A DNA stretch of 64,000 nt from Corydoras sp. C115 (GCA_019802505.1 JAFMOC010000449.1:135001-199000); one strand, 5' to 3'. Shown: positions 1 to 12,453, counted from the stretch's first letter. Notes: generated by a model from the letters alone, not told the origin. Translations and numbers: made by a program.

Positions 1-395
1 TGGGGGTAGAGGGGGGAGAACATGGAAACTCCACCCTTCCCCTATATAAACTCCATCCGTCCATTATCTTCCACTTTATCCTCTATTAGGGTCACGGGGG
101 GGGGGTTCCCCATGCCCACCAGGGGAGAACGTTGCGGGCACTGGGCAGATACACCCAGGACAGGACACCAATCTATCACTGGACACACAATCACTCACAC
201 AGACACACTCTATATTTGGGGCAATTTGGAGAATACAGTTGACTTGATCCATGTTTTTGGACTGTGGGAGGAAACCGGAGAAACCGGAGGAAACCCACGT
301 GGACACGGGGAGAACATGGAAACTCCACCAGATTGGGATTGGAACCGGGAATCCCTAGCGCTGAGAGGAGAACATGCTAACCACTGAACCACAAT
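1..395 (-). repeat. SINE-1 copies, minus orientation (end of one, then a near-complete one)
   Basis: Bases 1-40 are the head-side end of a minus copy. From 52 a near-complete copy runs from the inverted tail (CCATCCGTCCATTATCTTCC) to the inverted A-box end (GCTAACCACTGAACCAC). The open frames here translate the SINE and have no independent support. Confidence 0.85.
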
Positions 396-905
396 CTTTT
401 CAAAATGATATAGTGCGTGTGATGTCATAGTAGCTACTGACTGATGACTATGATTATTTCTTCAACCGCGCTGACTCGCTGAACCCCGAGCCGAACGAAC
501 GGAGGAACCACCCCAAAGCTTTTAATTAGACAGCGGTCCTCTTCCTCACGTCCACCCGCGTCCCGGGCACATACCCCGACCTATGCCAAACCTTGTTTTC
601 ATACAAACAACACCTTTTAATGATGGGCTGAATAATTCAAGCGGGGAGCTTGTGGAGAGCTGCAGCCATTCCGTGCTAATGAAAATGGGCTGCCATGACG
701 ACGCTAACCACAGTGTGCCATGATTACAGGCTTCCTCATACAGGCAGAGGGGAGAGCTTTCATGGCTGCCTCTTAAAATTAGGCAGCGATGTGGTGCGGA
801 AAATCAGCATATTAAAAAATAAAGAGAAAGAAAAGAAATACTGAGGACTTCTGTACCAAACTGGTCCATTAAAGAGACGGCTGTCCACTACAATACATGC
901 ATTTC
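396..905. other. Single-copy sequence, no gene seen
   Basis: Mixed-composition sequence with no repeat and no convincing splice-bounded frame. If the 5' part of nwd2 lies further upstream, this is intron. I looked for the missing N-terminal nwd2 exon here and did not recognise it. Confidence 0.5.
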
Positions 906-1588
906 ATCCATCCATCCATTATCTTCCGCTTTATCCTCTATTAGGGTCGGGGGGGGGTTCCCCATGCCCATCCAGGGGAGAACGTTTCGGGCGCTGGGCA
1001 GATACACCCAGGACAGGACGCCAATCTATCGCTGGGCACACACACACTCACTCACACAGACACACTCTATATGGGGCAATTTGGAGAACTCAATTGACTT
1101 GATCCATGTTTTTGGACTGTGGGAGGAAACCGGAGAACCTGGAGGAAACCCACGCGGACACGGGGAGAACATGGAAACTCCACCCAGATTGGGATTGGAA
1201 CCGGGAATCCCTAGTGCTTACAGGAGAACATGCTAACCACTAAGCCACCGTTAATGTGCAAAAACATCCATCCATCCATTATCTTCCGCTTTATCCTCTA
1301 TTAGGGTCGTGGGGGGGTTCCCCATGCCCATTCAGGGGAGAACGTTTCGGGCGCAGGATGGCGATCTATCGCTGGGCACACACACACTCACTCACACAGA
1401 CACACTCTATATGGGGCAATTTGGAGAACTCAATTGACTTGATCCATGTTTTTGGACTGTGGGAGGAAACCGGAGAACCCGGAGGAAACCCACACAGGCA
1501 CGGGGAGAACATGGAAACTCCACCCAGATTGGGATTGGAACCGGGAATCCCTAGAGCTGAGAGGAGAACATGCTAACCACTAATCCAA
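906..1588 (-). repeat. Two tandem SINE-1 copies, minus
   Basis: The first copy spans 906-1250 and the second 1265-1588, both from the inverted GGATGG tail to the inverted head. The second lacks about 20 bases around the cgccgggcagatacaccc segment. They are separated by a short AATGTGCAAAAA spacer. Confidence 0.85.
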
Positions 1589-1659
1589 CAATCAGGATAA
1601 TTATTCAAATATGCAATATTATGTTACTGTACAATCTGCCACACAGTGCAGAAAGACCA

Positions 1660-1867
1660 AAGTCCAAAAACATGGATCAAGGTTAATTGAGTTCTCCAAA
1701 TTGCCCCATATAGAGTGTGTCTGTGTGAGTGAGTGTGTGCCCAGCGATAGATTGGCGTCCTGTCCTGGGTGTATCTGCCCAGCGCCCGAGACGTTCTCCC
1801 CTGAATGGGCATGGGGAACCCCCCCCACGACCCTAATAGAGGATAAAGCGGAAGATAATGGATGGAT
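1660..1867 (+). repeat. SINE-1 3' half, plus
   Basis: Starts at AGTCCAAAAACATGGATCAA and runs to the ATAATGGATGG tail; the tRNA-like head is missing. It faces the minus copies upstream, so the group forms an inverted repeat. Confidence 0.85.
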
Positions 1868-2048
1868 AAAAAGGTTTTGACCTGCATGGCGAGATCTGGA
1901 GCGCATGGGTTGAATGTTCTTTAAATTACGTCGTGAAATAAACATGGAATATCAGTTTCGAACGTGTAAATAACATCACTGGGCCAAAAAACGAAAGGGG
2001 AATTGATTTACGAATGGGGGAGGGGAACGGGGAACGTGGAAGGAGATC

Positions 2049-2066
2049 CCGGTTTTAAACTAAAAG

Positions 2067-2103
<37 letters not shown>

Positions 2104-2180
2104 CGACTGCAGAGAAAACCCAGGGTGAAATACCACAGGGAGAAGGAGCCGGAGAGAAAGACGAAATTAAAAGGCCTGTC
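2049..2180. repeat. Segment duplicated at 5341-5465, with internal poly(A)
   Basis: CCGGTTTTAAACTAAAAG, an A-rich run (2065-2102), then CCCAGGGTGAAATACC to AAAAGGCCTGT. The same order recurs 3.3 kb downstream with a different A-rich centre. It is not SINE-1. A (GA)n run follows at 2299-2330. Confidence 0.8.
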
Positions 2181-2295
2181 AAAGTTCTCCTGATTTACAA
2201 GGCTACCCACAATGCACCGTGCCTTGAGTGCCTCTGCAATTACACCACTGCTATGGCAACCAGCCACCTAGACTGCCGCCTTTTCAGCTGATGAG

Positions 2296-2331
<36 letters not shown>

Positions 2332-2518
2332 AGAGCTGCCTTAAGACATCGTGTGGCGGCAAACCATGTGACCACGAAAAAGGAAATAAGATCGAGCTAA
2401 TGAAATCAACCTGGGTTCTCGTTATCCAGAAAGAAGAGGCTTGGACACCGTCCCTTTCTAAAAGTCGGGCGGGATGCAGCGTGACTTTAAAAACCATCTC
2501 CGGGTTTCATCAATAATC

Positions 2519-2830
2519 CCGAAACCTTCTCCCCTGGATGGCATGAAGGAACCCCCCCCTCCCCCCGCCACCCTAATAGAGGATAAAGCTGAAGATAATG
2601 GATGGATGGTTTTTAGACAGCTGGGTAAATAACCAATAGCAGCAACCGGGTTCTCCGGTTTCCTCCCGCAGTCCAAAAACATGGATCATGGTCTATTGAG
2701 TTCTCCAATTTGACCCATATAAAGTGTGTCTGTGTGAGTGAGTGTGTGTCCAGTGATTGATTGGCGTCCTGTCCTGGGTGTATCTGCCCAGCGCCCGAAA
2801 CGTTCTCCCCTGGATGGGCATGGGGAACCC
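2519..2830 (+). repeat. Two SINE-1 3' fragments with a unique spacer; inverted copy at 3.97-4.06 kb
   Basis: SINE-1 tail fragment 2519-2608, a spacer of about 40 bases (TTTAGACAGCTGGGTAAATAACC...), then SINE-1 from GGGTTCTCCGG to GGGCATGGGGAACCCC. The spacer and flanking SINE ends recur inverted at 3974-4012. Confidence 0.8.
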
Positions 2831-3055
2831 CTTCACAACGCTTCATTTCGGTTCGGAAAACCATTCGACGGAATGCCGAGCCATTCTAATTCTTGAGGAT
2901 GGGACGGGGGAGGGGGGGGGTCACACGGGAGGATAAACAGATCTGACTAAAAAGCTTATTAAATGGTCAGATCATTTGAAATAGACATAGTTCCAATTAT
3001 CTGATGTCTCTGTGGACGGGAACCATTCATTTGCCCCACAAGATATCATATAAGA
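2831..3055. other. Short unique spacer
   Basis: Non-repetitive apart from a G-rich run near 2905-2920. No coding signal seen. Confidence 0.4.
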
Positions 3056-3056
3056 G

Positions 3057-4325
3057 CCATCCATCCATTATCTTCAGCTTTATCCTCTACTAGGGTCATG
3101 GGGGAGGTTCCCCATGTCCATCCAGGGGAGAACGTTTCGGGCGCTGGGCAGATACACCAATCTATCGCTGGGCACACATTCACACCAACACAAACACACT
3201 CTATATGGGGCAATTTGGAGAATTTAATTGACCTTGATCCATGTTTTTGGACTGTGGGAGGAAAGCGGAGAACCCTGCGGAAACCCACACGGACACGGGG
3301 AGAACATGGAAACTCCACCCAGATTGGGATTCGAAGTGGGAATCCCTAACACTGAGAGGAGAACATGCTAATCACTAAGCCACCGTGCCGCCCACTCACT
3401 TGTAAGTCCATCCATCCATTATCTTCAGCTTTATCCTCTATTAGAGTCGTGGGGGGTTCCCCCTGCCCATCCAGAGGAGAACGTTTCGGGCGCTGGGCAA
3501 ATACACCAATCTATTGCTGGGCACACATTGACACAAACACAGACACACTCTATATGGGGCAATTTGGAGAATTCAATAGACCATGCTCCATGTTTTTGGA
3601 CTGTGGAAGGAAACCGGAGAACCCGGAGGAAACCAATGCGGACATGGGGAGAACATGGAAACTCCACCCAGATTGGGATTCGAACCAGGAATCCCTAACA
3701 CTGAGAGGAGAACATGCTAATCACTAAAGCACCATGCCGGCCTCCATCCATTATCTTCCGCTTTATCCTCTATTAGGATCGCGGGGGGGGGGGTTCCTCA
3801 TGCCCATCCTGGGGAGAACATTTCGGGCGCTGGGCAAATACACCCAGGACAGGACGCCAATCTATTACTGGGCACACACTCACTCACACAGACGCACTCT
3901 ATATGGGGCAATTTGGAGAACTCAATAGACCATGATCCATGTTTTTGGACTGTGGGAGGAAACCGGAGAACCCGGTTGCTGCTATTGGTTATTTACCCTG
4001 CTGTCTAAAAACCATCCATCCATTATCTTCAGCTTTATCCTCTAATAGGGTCGTGGGGCGGTTCCCCATGCCCATCCAGGGGAGAACGTTTCGGGCGCCG
4101 GGCAGATACACCCAGGACAGGACGCCAATCTGCCCCATTCACTGGACTCAAACTCACTAACACACACAAACACACTCTATATGGGGCAATTTGGAGAACT
4201 CAATTGACTTGATCCATGTTTTTGGACTGTGGGAAGAAACCGGGGAACCCGGAGGACACCCACACGGACACGGGGAGGACATGGAAACTCCACCCAGATT
4301 GGGATTCGAGCCAGGAATCCCCAAC
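3057..4325 (-). repeat. Cluster of four SINE-1 copies, minus
   Basis: Copies at 3057-3392, 3408-3741, 3742-3973 (cut off at GAGAACCCGG) and 4011-4325. The first two share a deletion of the CCCAGGACAGGACG segment. The third is joined directly to the inverted unique spacer described for 2609-2650. Confidence 0.85.
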
Positions 4326-4964
4326 GAGTAATTTTTCTATCTCATCCCATTATTTCCAGGATCTTTTAAAAACGTCCCGGTACGTTAAATAGCGTATTAT
4401 TCCCATAACTGTAGTTTGCGACGAGCCTCGTTGTGATATTTCGCTATTTCTCGGAGCCCTCCTGCAGGGAAGCTGCTTAGTCGGTTGTTTTCTCTTAAGG
4501 TTTTCTGCCTGGCTTCACCCCCCCAGCTCTCGGAGACGCTCTCATAAATTCCACGGCAGAACCATGAAGCCCGATGATCACGCCTCGGGCGAATATGAAT
4601 TATTCCTCGCTGTAAACAGCAGCAGAATCCCATATTAAATGATCGACTTTGTGGGGAATGTGTTTTTAAGCGTCTCTTGACCTTAACACGGGCACGCCGA
4701 GACGTCGCGCCACGCACGGTCGTAATTTCCCGTCTCCTTCGTAAAGATAGACATAGTGAAATCCGCCGTCAGCTCCCGCGTGGGATTTACATACAAATAA
4801 GCGTACAAATCCACTATGACACTGATCTGAGAAGTTATTATGCACCAACCAATGTAGTTGCCCTTCATTATCCGAGCCCATTAGCATTTTCGGAGTTCTG
4901 AGCGCTCTTTCTTTTTTATAAATATATTATATAATATATATAATTATATAATATATATAAAATA

Positions 4965-5009
<45 letters not shown>

Positions 5010-5118
5010 TATTTGGAGTTTTTTGAAGGCTACACGGGAGCGCATGGTAGTTGGGTAATGTGATTGTGGCGTCTTGTACTGCTGTTTCACAGATTAAAAA
5101 TAAAATGTGGTCGGTGCA
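4326..5118. other. Unique sequence; probable source of the segment amplified at 5.5-9.4 kb
   Basis: 4326-4826 is single-copy with no gene seen. From about 4827 (GAAGTTATTATGCACCAACC) to 5118 is the segment found again in six places at 5.5-9.4 kb. Here, unlike in the other copies, it is interrupted by an A/T tract (about 4915-5008, mostly (TA)n). Confidence 0.7.
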
Positions 5119-5340
5119 ACACACACACTCTATATGGGGCAATTTGGAGAATTCAATTGACCTTCATCCATGTTTTTGGACTGTGGGAGGAAACCGGAGA
5201 ACCCGGAGGAAACCCACGCGGACATGGGGAGCCTTTGCCTGCCTTTACCTTGGAGCACTAACAACCCGATATAAAGGGCTTGGAAATTTCCATGTTCTCC
5301 CCGTGTCCATGTGGGTTTTCTCAGGGTTCTCCGATTTCCG
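5119..5340. repeat. Inverted pair of SINE-1 fragments
   Basis: A minus fragment (5119-5232), a linker CCTTTGCCTGCCTTTACCTT...AAAGGGCTTGG, then a plus fragment (5287-5340). The same arrangement recurs near 5623-5840, 9706-9920 and 20040-20200. Confidence 0.8.
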
Positions 5341-5622
5341 GTTTTAAACTAAAAGAAAAAAAATACAAATAAAAAAATAAAAAAAAACACAACTGCAGAA
5401 AAAACCCAGGGTGAAATACCACAGGGAGAAGGACCCGGAGAGAAAGACGAAATTAAAAGGCCTGTTCTGAGTTCTGAGCGCTCTTTTTTTTATATATATA
5501 TCTTATTTGGAGTTTTTTGAAGGCTACACGGGAGCGCATGGTAGTTGGGTAATGTGATTGTGGCATCTTGTACTGCTGTTTCACAGATTAAAAATAAAAT
5601 GTGGTCGGTGCGACACACACAC
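5341..5622. repeat. Junction of two duplicated unique segments
   Basis: 5341-5465 copies 2049-2180. At 5466 it switches abruptly to a copy of the 4889-5118 segment with the long A/T tract reduced to a few TA units. Two unrelated loci have been joined. Confidence 0.8.
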
Positions 5623-6300
5623 ACACACACTCTATATGGGGCAATTTGGAGAATTCAATTGACCTTGATCCATGTTTTTGGACTGTGGGAGGAAACCGGA
5701 GAACCCGGAGGAAACCCACGCGGACATGGGGAGCCTTTGCCTGCCTTTACCTTGGAGCACCAACAACCCGATATAAAGGGCTTGGAAATTTCCATGTTCT
5801 CCCCGTGTCCATATGGGTTTTCTCAGGGTTCTCCGATTTCCTCACACAGTCCAAAAACATGGATTCAAGGTGAACTGGCTGCTTATATTGCCCCTATAGA
5901 GTGCCCACTGATAGATTGGCACACTGTCCTGGGTGTATCTGCCCAGCGCTCGAAACGTTCTCCCCTGGATGGGCATGGGGAACCTCCCTTTGACTCCAGT
6001 ATGAAATGAGATGATATTGCTATGTTTCTATGTTCGCATAGGTTTCCTCCGGGTTCTCCGGTTTCCTCACAAAGTTCAAAAACATGGATTCAAGGTGAAC
6101 TGGCTGCTATAAATTGCCCCTACATAGTGTGCATACATGTATTTGTCTGTGTGATTGCCCAATGATAGATGGGCGTCCTGTCCTGGGTGTATCTGCCCAA
6201 TGCTCAAAACGTTCTTCCTTGAATGGGCATGGAGAACCCCCCCCCCCCCCCCACACGCACACACACAACTCCTTGTATGGCATTAGGTGGAAGATGATGA
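5623..6300 (+). repeat. SINE-1-derived units, duplicated at 9.7-10.4 kb
   Basis: Minus fragment, linker, then plus-strand SINE-1 variant units ending in CTCCAGTATGAAATGAGATG and ATGGCATTAGGTGGAAGATG. The variant has GGATTCAAGGTGAACTGGCTGC where the main form has GGATCAAGTCAATTGAG. Confidence 0.8.
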
Positions 6301-9300
6301 GATGATATTGCTATGAAGTTTCCATGTTCTTCCCATGTTCACGTGGGTTTCCTCCGGGCTCTCCGGTTTCCTCAAACTATTCAAAAACATGGATTCAAGG
6401 TGAATTGGCTGCTATGAATTGCCCCTATATAATGGGCACATATGTATTTATTTGTCTGTGTGATTGCCCAATAATGGATTGGCGTCCTGTCCTGGGTGTA
6501 TCTACCCAGCGCTCAAAACGTTCTCCTTTGGATGGGTATGGAGACCCCCCCCCCCCACAACTCCATGTATGGCATTAGGTGGAAGATGATGAGATGATAT
6601 TGCTATGAAGTTTCCATGTTCTCCCCATGTTCACGTGGGTTTCCTCCGGGTTCTCCGTTTTCCACAATCCAAAAAGATTCAAGGTCTGGGAAGTTATTAT
6701 GCACCAACCAATGTAGTTGCCCTTCATTATCCGATCCCATTAGCATTTTCGGAGGTCTGAGCGCTCTTTTTTTATTATATCTTATTTGGAGTTTTTTGAA
6801 GGCTACACGGGAGCACATGGTAGTTGGGTAATGTGATTGTGGCGTCTTGTACTGCTGTTTCAGATTAAAAATAAAATGGCTGCTATAAATTGCCCCTACA
6901 TAGTGTGCATACATGTATTTGTCTGTGTGATTGCCCAATAATGGATTGGCACACTGTTCTGGGTGTATCTACCCAGCGCTCAAAACGTTCTCCTTTGGAT
7001 GGGTATGGAGACCCCCCCCCCACAACTCCATGTATGGCATTAGGTGGAAGATGATGAGATGATATTGCTATGAAGTTTCCATGTTCTCCCCATGTTCACG
7101 TGGGTTTCCTCCGGGTTCTCCGTTTTCCACAATCCAAAAAGATTCAAGGTCTGGGAAGTTATTATGCACCAACCAATGTAGTTGCCCTTCATTATCCGAT
7201 CCCATTAGCATTTTCGGAGGTCTGAGCGCTCTTTTTTTATTATATCTTATTTGGAGTTTTTTGAAGGCTACACGGGAGCGCATGGTAGTTGGGTAATGTG
7301 ATTGTGGTGTCTTGTACTGCTGTTTCATATTAAAAATAAAATGGCTGCTATAAATTGCCCCTACATAGTGTGCATACATGTATTTGTCTGTGTGATTGCC
7401 CAATAATGGATTGGCATCCTGTCCTGGGTGTATCTACCCAGCGCTCAAAACGTTCTTCCTTGGATGGGCATGGAGAACCCCCCCCCCCCCCCACAACTCC
7501 TTGTATGGCATTAGGTGGAAGATGATGAGATGATATTGCTATGAAGTTTCCATGTTCTTCCCATGTTCACGTGGGTTTCCTCCGGGCTCTCCGGTTTCCT
7601 CAAAATATTCAAAAACATGGATTCAAGGTGAATTGTCTGCTATGAATTGCCCCTATATAATGGGCACATATGTATTTATTTGTCTGTGTGATTGCCCAAT
7701 AATGGATTGGCGTCCTGTCCTGGGTGTATCTACCCAGCGCTCAAAACGTTCTCCTTTGGATGGGTATGGAGACCCCCCCCCCCACAACTCCATGTATGGC
7801 ATTAGGTGGAAGATGATGAGATGATATTGCTATGAAGTTTCCATGTTCTCCCCATGTTCACGTGGGTTTCCTCCGGGTTCTCCGTTTTCCACAATCCAAA
7901 AAGATTCAAGGTCTGGGAAGTTATTATGCACCAACCAATGTAGTTGCCCTTCATTATCCGATCCCATTAGCATTTTCGGAGGTCTGAGCGCTCTTTTTTT
8001 ATTATATCTTATTTGGAGTTTTTTGAAGGCTACACGGGAGCACATGGTAGTTGGGTAATGTGATTGTGGCGTCTTGTACTGCTGTTTCAGATTAAAAATA
8101 AAATGGCTGCTATAAATTGCCCCTACATAGTGTGCATACATGTATTTGTCTGTGTGATTGCCCAATAATGGATTGGCGTCCTGTCCTGGGTGTATCTACC
8201 CAGCGCTCAAAACGTTCTCCATTGGATGGGTATGGAGAACCCCCCCCCCCCCACAACTCCTTGTATGGCATTAGGTGGAAGATGATGAGATGATATTGCT
8301 ATGAAGTTTCCATGTTCTTCCCATGTTCACGTGGGTTTCCTCCGGGCTCTCCGGTTTCCTCAAAATATTCAAAAACATGGATTCAAGGTGAATTGGCTGC
8401 TCTAAATTGCCCCTATATAATGGGCACATATGTATTTATTTGTCTGTGTGATTGCCCAATAATGGATTGGCGTCCTGTCCTGGGTGTATCTACCCAGCGC
8501 TCAAAACGTTCTCCATTGGATGGGTATGGAGAACCCCCCCCTCACACACAACTCCTTGTATGGCATTAGGTGGAAGATGATGAGATGATATTGCTATGAA
8601 GTTTCCATGTTCTTCCCATGTTCACGTGGGTTTCCTCCGGGTTTTCCGTTTTCCACAATCCAAAAAGATTCAAGGTCTGGGAAGTTATTACGCACCAACC
8701 AATGTAGTTGCCCTTCATTATCCGAGTCCATTAGCATTTTCGGAGGTCTGAGTGCTCTTTTTTTATTATATCTTATTTGGAGTTTTTTGAAGGCTACACG
8801 GGAGCGCATGGTAGTTGGGTAATGTGATTGTGGCGTCTTGTACTGCTGTTTCAGATTAAAAATAAAATGGCTGCTATAAATTGCCCCTACATAGTGTGCA
8901 TACATGTATTTGTCTGTGTGATTGCCCAATAATGGATTGGCGTCCTGTCCTGGGTGTATCTACCCAGCGCTCAAAACGTTCTCCATTGGATGGGTATGGA
9001 GAACCCCCCCCCACACACACACACACAACTCCTTGTATGGCATTAGGTGGAAGATGATGAGATGATATTGCTATGAAGTTTCCATGTTCTTCCCATGTTC
9101 ACGTGGGTTTCCTCCGGGTTCTCCGTTTTCCACAATCCAAAAAGATTCAAGGTCTGGGAAGTTATTACGCACCAACCAATGTAGTTGCCCTTCATTATCC
9201 GATCCCATTAGCATTTTCGGAGGTCTGAGCGCTCTTTTTTTATTATATCTTATTTGGAGTTTTTTGAAGGCTACACGGGAGCGCATGGTAGTTGGGTAAT

Positions 9301-9360
9301 GTGATTGTGGCGTCTTGTACTGCTGTTTCACAGATTAAAAATAAAATGTGGTCGGTGCGA
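6301..9360 (+). repeat. Higher-order tandem array of SINE-1-variant units (A-B-B-A-B-A-B-B)
   Basis: Units start at GATGATATTGCTATG at 6301, 6593, 7058, 7529, 7820, 8289, 8584 and 9061. The short A units are 291-295 bp and purely SINE-derived. The long B units are 465-477 bp and carry about 190 bp copied from the 4827-5118 locus, inserted between TTCAAGGT and GGCTGCTATAAATTG. All units contain a SINE body and a C-rich run of variable length. Unit-to-unit similarity is high by eye, which implies recent amplification. A 111-codon minus-strand frame stays open in several B units but runs across the SINE/segment joins and is not a credible gene. Confidence 0.85.
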
Positions 9361-9545
9361 CAGAACGAGGTGTGACCGAATCTGCCCGTGCGATGGGATT
9401 TTTAAAATAAATAATAAAAAAAAACTTTGAGACACAGTCGTGGTTCTAACACCAAGTCGGTTTTTTTTTCTCAGCTGCGAGAGCTGGAAGTAAAAGTTGT
9501 CACTTTGCGAGTGTTGGGAATATTATGTGCATTAATTAGCATAAT
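9361..9545. other. Unique flank of the tandem array
   Basis: After the last B unit the captured segment continues past GTGGTCGGTGCGAC into sequence absent from the other copies. This marks the downstream edge of the array. No gene seen. Confidence 0.5.
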
Positions 9546-10319
9546 TATCCATCCTGTATCTTCTGCTTGATCCTCTACTAGGGTCACGGGGAAGGGGGGG
9601 GAAGGGGGGGTTCTAAATGCCCATCCAGGGGAGAATGTTTCGGGCACTGGGCAGATACACCCAGGACAGGGCACATACTCACTCATACAGACACACACAC
9701 TCTATATGGGGCAATTTGGAGAATTCAATTGACCTTGATCCATGTTTTTGGACTGTAGGAGGAAACCGGAGAACCCGGAGGAAACCCACGCGGACATGGG
9801 GAGCCTTTGCCTGCCTTTACCTTGGAGCACCAACAACCCGATATAAAGGGCTTGGAAATTTCCTGTGTCTTGTTCTCCCTGTGTCCATGTGGGTTTTCTC
9901 AGGGTTCTCCGATTTCCTCACACAGTCCAAAAACATGGATTCAAGGTGAACTGGCTGCTTATATTGCCCCTATAGAGTGCCCACTGATAGATTGGCACAC
10001 CGTCCTGGGTGTATCTGCCCAGCGCTCGAAACGTTCTCCCCTGGATGGGCATGGGGAACCTCCCTTTGACTCCAGTATGAGATGAGATGATATTGCTATG
10101 TGTCTATGTTCGCATAGGTTTCCTCCGGGTTCTCCGGTTTCCAAAAGTTCAAAAACATGGATTCAAGGTGAACTGGCTGCTATAAATTGCCCCTATATAG
10201 TGGGCATATATGTGTTTGTCTGTGTGATTGCCCAATGATAGATGGGCGTCCTGTCCTGTGTGTATCTGCCGAACGCTCAAAACTTTCTTCCCTGGATGGG
10301 CATGGAGAACCCCCCCCCC

Positions 10320-10356
<37 letters not shown>

Positions 10357-10986
10357 ACAAATCCTCGTATGGTATTAGGTGGAAGATGATGAGATGATAT
10401 TGCTATGACGTTTCCATGTTCTTCCCATGTTCACGTGGGTTTCCTCCGGGTTCTCCGGTTTCCTCACACAATTCAAAAAGATTCAAGGTGAATTGGCTGC
10501 TATAAATTGCCCCTATATAGTAGGTAAATATGTATTTGTCTGTGTGATTGCCCAATAATGGATTGGCGTCCTGTCCTGGGTGTATCTACCCAGCGCTCAA
10601 AACGTTCTCCTTTGGATGGGTATGGAGACCCCCCCCCCACAACTCCTTGTATGGCATTAGGTGGAGGATGATGAAATGATATTGCATGGTGGCTTAGTGG
10701 TTAACATGTTCTCCTCTCAGCACTAGGGATTCCAGAATCCCAATCTGGGTGGAGTTTCCATGTTCACCCCATGTCTCGGGTTCTCCGGTTTCCTCCCACA
10801 GTCCAAAAAACATGGATCAAGGTCAATTGAATCCTCCAAATTGCCCCATATAGAGTGTGTTTGTGTGAGTGAGTGTAACCAGCAATGGATTGGCGTCCTG
10901 TCCTGGGTCTATCTGCCCAGCGCTCAAAACGTTCTCCTTTGGATGGGCATGGAGACCCCCTCCCCCACAACTCCTTGTATGAATGG
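9546..10986. repeat. SINE-1 minus copy followed by four plus units
   Basis: Minus copy 9546-9802; plus units at about 9866-10090, 10098-10385 and 10400-10685; then a plus copy with recognisable head 10687-10986. 9706-10390 repeats 5623-6300. A (CA)n run lies at 10322-10350. Confidence 0.8.
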
Positions 10987-11105
10987 ATTAAGCGGTCATG
11001 TGATCACTGTAGAGATACTTATAGAAAGCACTAAACCTAAAATATTGGGTTGTAGACGGTATCAGAGATAAAAACATCTACAGAAAGTGTTTGCACATGT
11101 GTATA

Positions 11106-11147
<42 letters not shown>

Positions 11148-11707
11148 CATTTCCATTCTAATTGCAAGTCTATAATGAGTCCGCAGTCGCAGAGGTTTGC
11201 AGGATAAAGGTTGACTGAATTGTTTCCTAATGGTGAAATATGGACGGGCGACGGGAATCTGAAGCCAGCATTTGTCACATGAAACTGTGTCAGAGTTGCC
11301 TGCAGGGAGAAGCTGGTTCTACTGATGCCGAGGTTAAATCACTGCTGAGAGCTGCAGCTTGTGTATAGCTACATGCATTCCGTATGGTACCAAAGAACGG
11401 GACTTGAATGCATTGATTGCACAGCGCACAGAAAGAAAACACTGCCGTTCCAGTCCCGTCAATGATGCTGCCTAGGAGACGGAGTCCTTCAAAGACAAGC
11501 ATGGGGTTCGATACGCAGGTCAAATAGCCTCCATGGGTAAAACACAAGTAATGGTGGTGATGGCAGACGCTGTGGTGTAGGGATGAGACGAGTACGGATT
11601 CAAGGTACGAATATTGGCTGAGAAATAATTCTACGATTATTATGTAATAAGTAACGTTGGCAAATATAACTGCCAGAAATCACGGGAACAACGCAAGGTT
11701 TTTATAT
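10987..11707. other. Unique sequence with a (TG)n microsatellite
   Basis: (GT)n at 11109-11144. The rest is single-copy and I saw no exon. The 85-codon minus frame at 11290-11547 has no recognisable family. Confidence 0.5.
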
Positions 11708-12369
11708 CATCCATCCATTATCTTCCGCTTTGTCCTCTGCTAGGGTCGTGGGGAGGGGTGGGGGGGTTCCCCATGCCCATCCAGGGGAGAACGTTTTGGG
11801 CGCTGGGCAGATACACCCAGGACAGGACGCCAATCTATCACTGGACACACACTCACTCACACAGACACACTCTATATGGGGCAATTTGGAGGATTCAATT
11901 GACCTTGATCCATGTTTTTTGGACTGTGGGAGGAAACCGGAGAACCCGAGACATGGGGTGAACATGGAAACTCCACCCAGATTGGGATTCTGGAATCCCT
12001 AGCGCTGAGAGGAGAACATGCTAACCACTAAGCTACCGTGCCGCCCAGTACTGCTTATAGTATTTTAATACATCATCATGGGGGGTTCCCCATGCCCATC
12101 CAGGGGGAGAACATCTCGGGCGCTGGGCAGATACACCCAGGACAGGGTGCCAATCTATTGCTGGACACACACTCACTCACACAGACACACTCCATATGGG
12201 GCAATTTGGAGAACTCAATTGACTTGATCCATCTTTTTGGACTGTGGGAGGAAACCCACGCGGACATGGGGAGAACATGGAAACTCCACCCAGATTGGGA
12301 TTCAAACCTTGGGAATCCCAATGGGAATGTGAGGAGAACATGCTAACCATTAAGCCACCGATGCCACCC
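11708..12369 (-). repeat. Two SINE-1 copies, minus
   Basis: 11708-12047 is nearly complete but lacks the CCTCCGGGTT-equivalent segment. 12078-12369 is missing its tail. Both end in the inverted head (AAGCCACCG). Confidence 0.85.
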
Positions 12370-12453
12370 GGTGGTAATAATAATAACAATAAAAAACACG
12401 ACTAATGGAGCACCTGTACAAACTGCAATGCCCCCCTGGGGATTAATAAAGTA

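Noticed and set aside
6603..9331. Near-identical minus-strand frames of 86-111 codons repeated in the tandem array
   Set aside because: They cross the SINE/captured-segment joins, include SINE reverse translation (ENGEPGGNPREHGENMET), and are preserved only because the units are recent duplicates. No family is recognised.
6301..9360. CRISPR-like regular repeats
   Set aside because: Units are about 290-475 bp with no short repeat/unique spacer pattern, and the genome is vertebrate.
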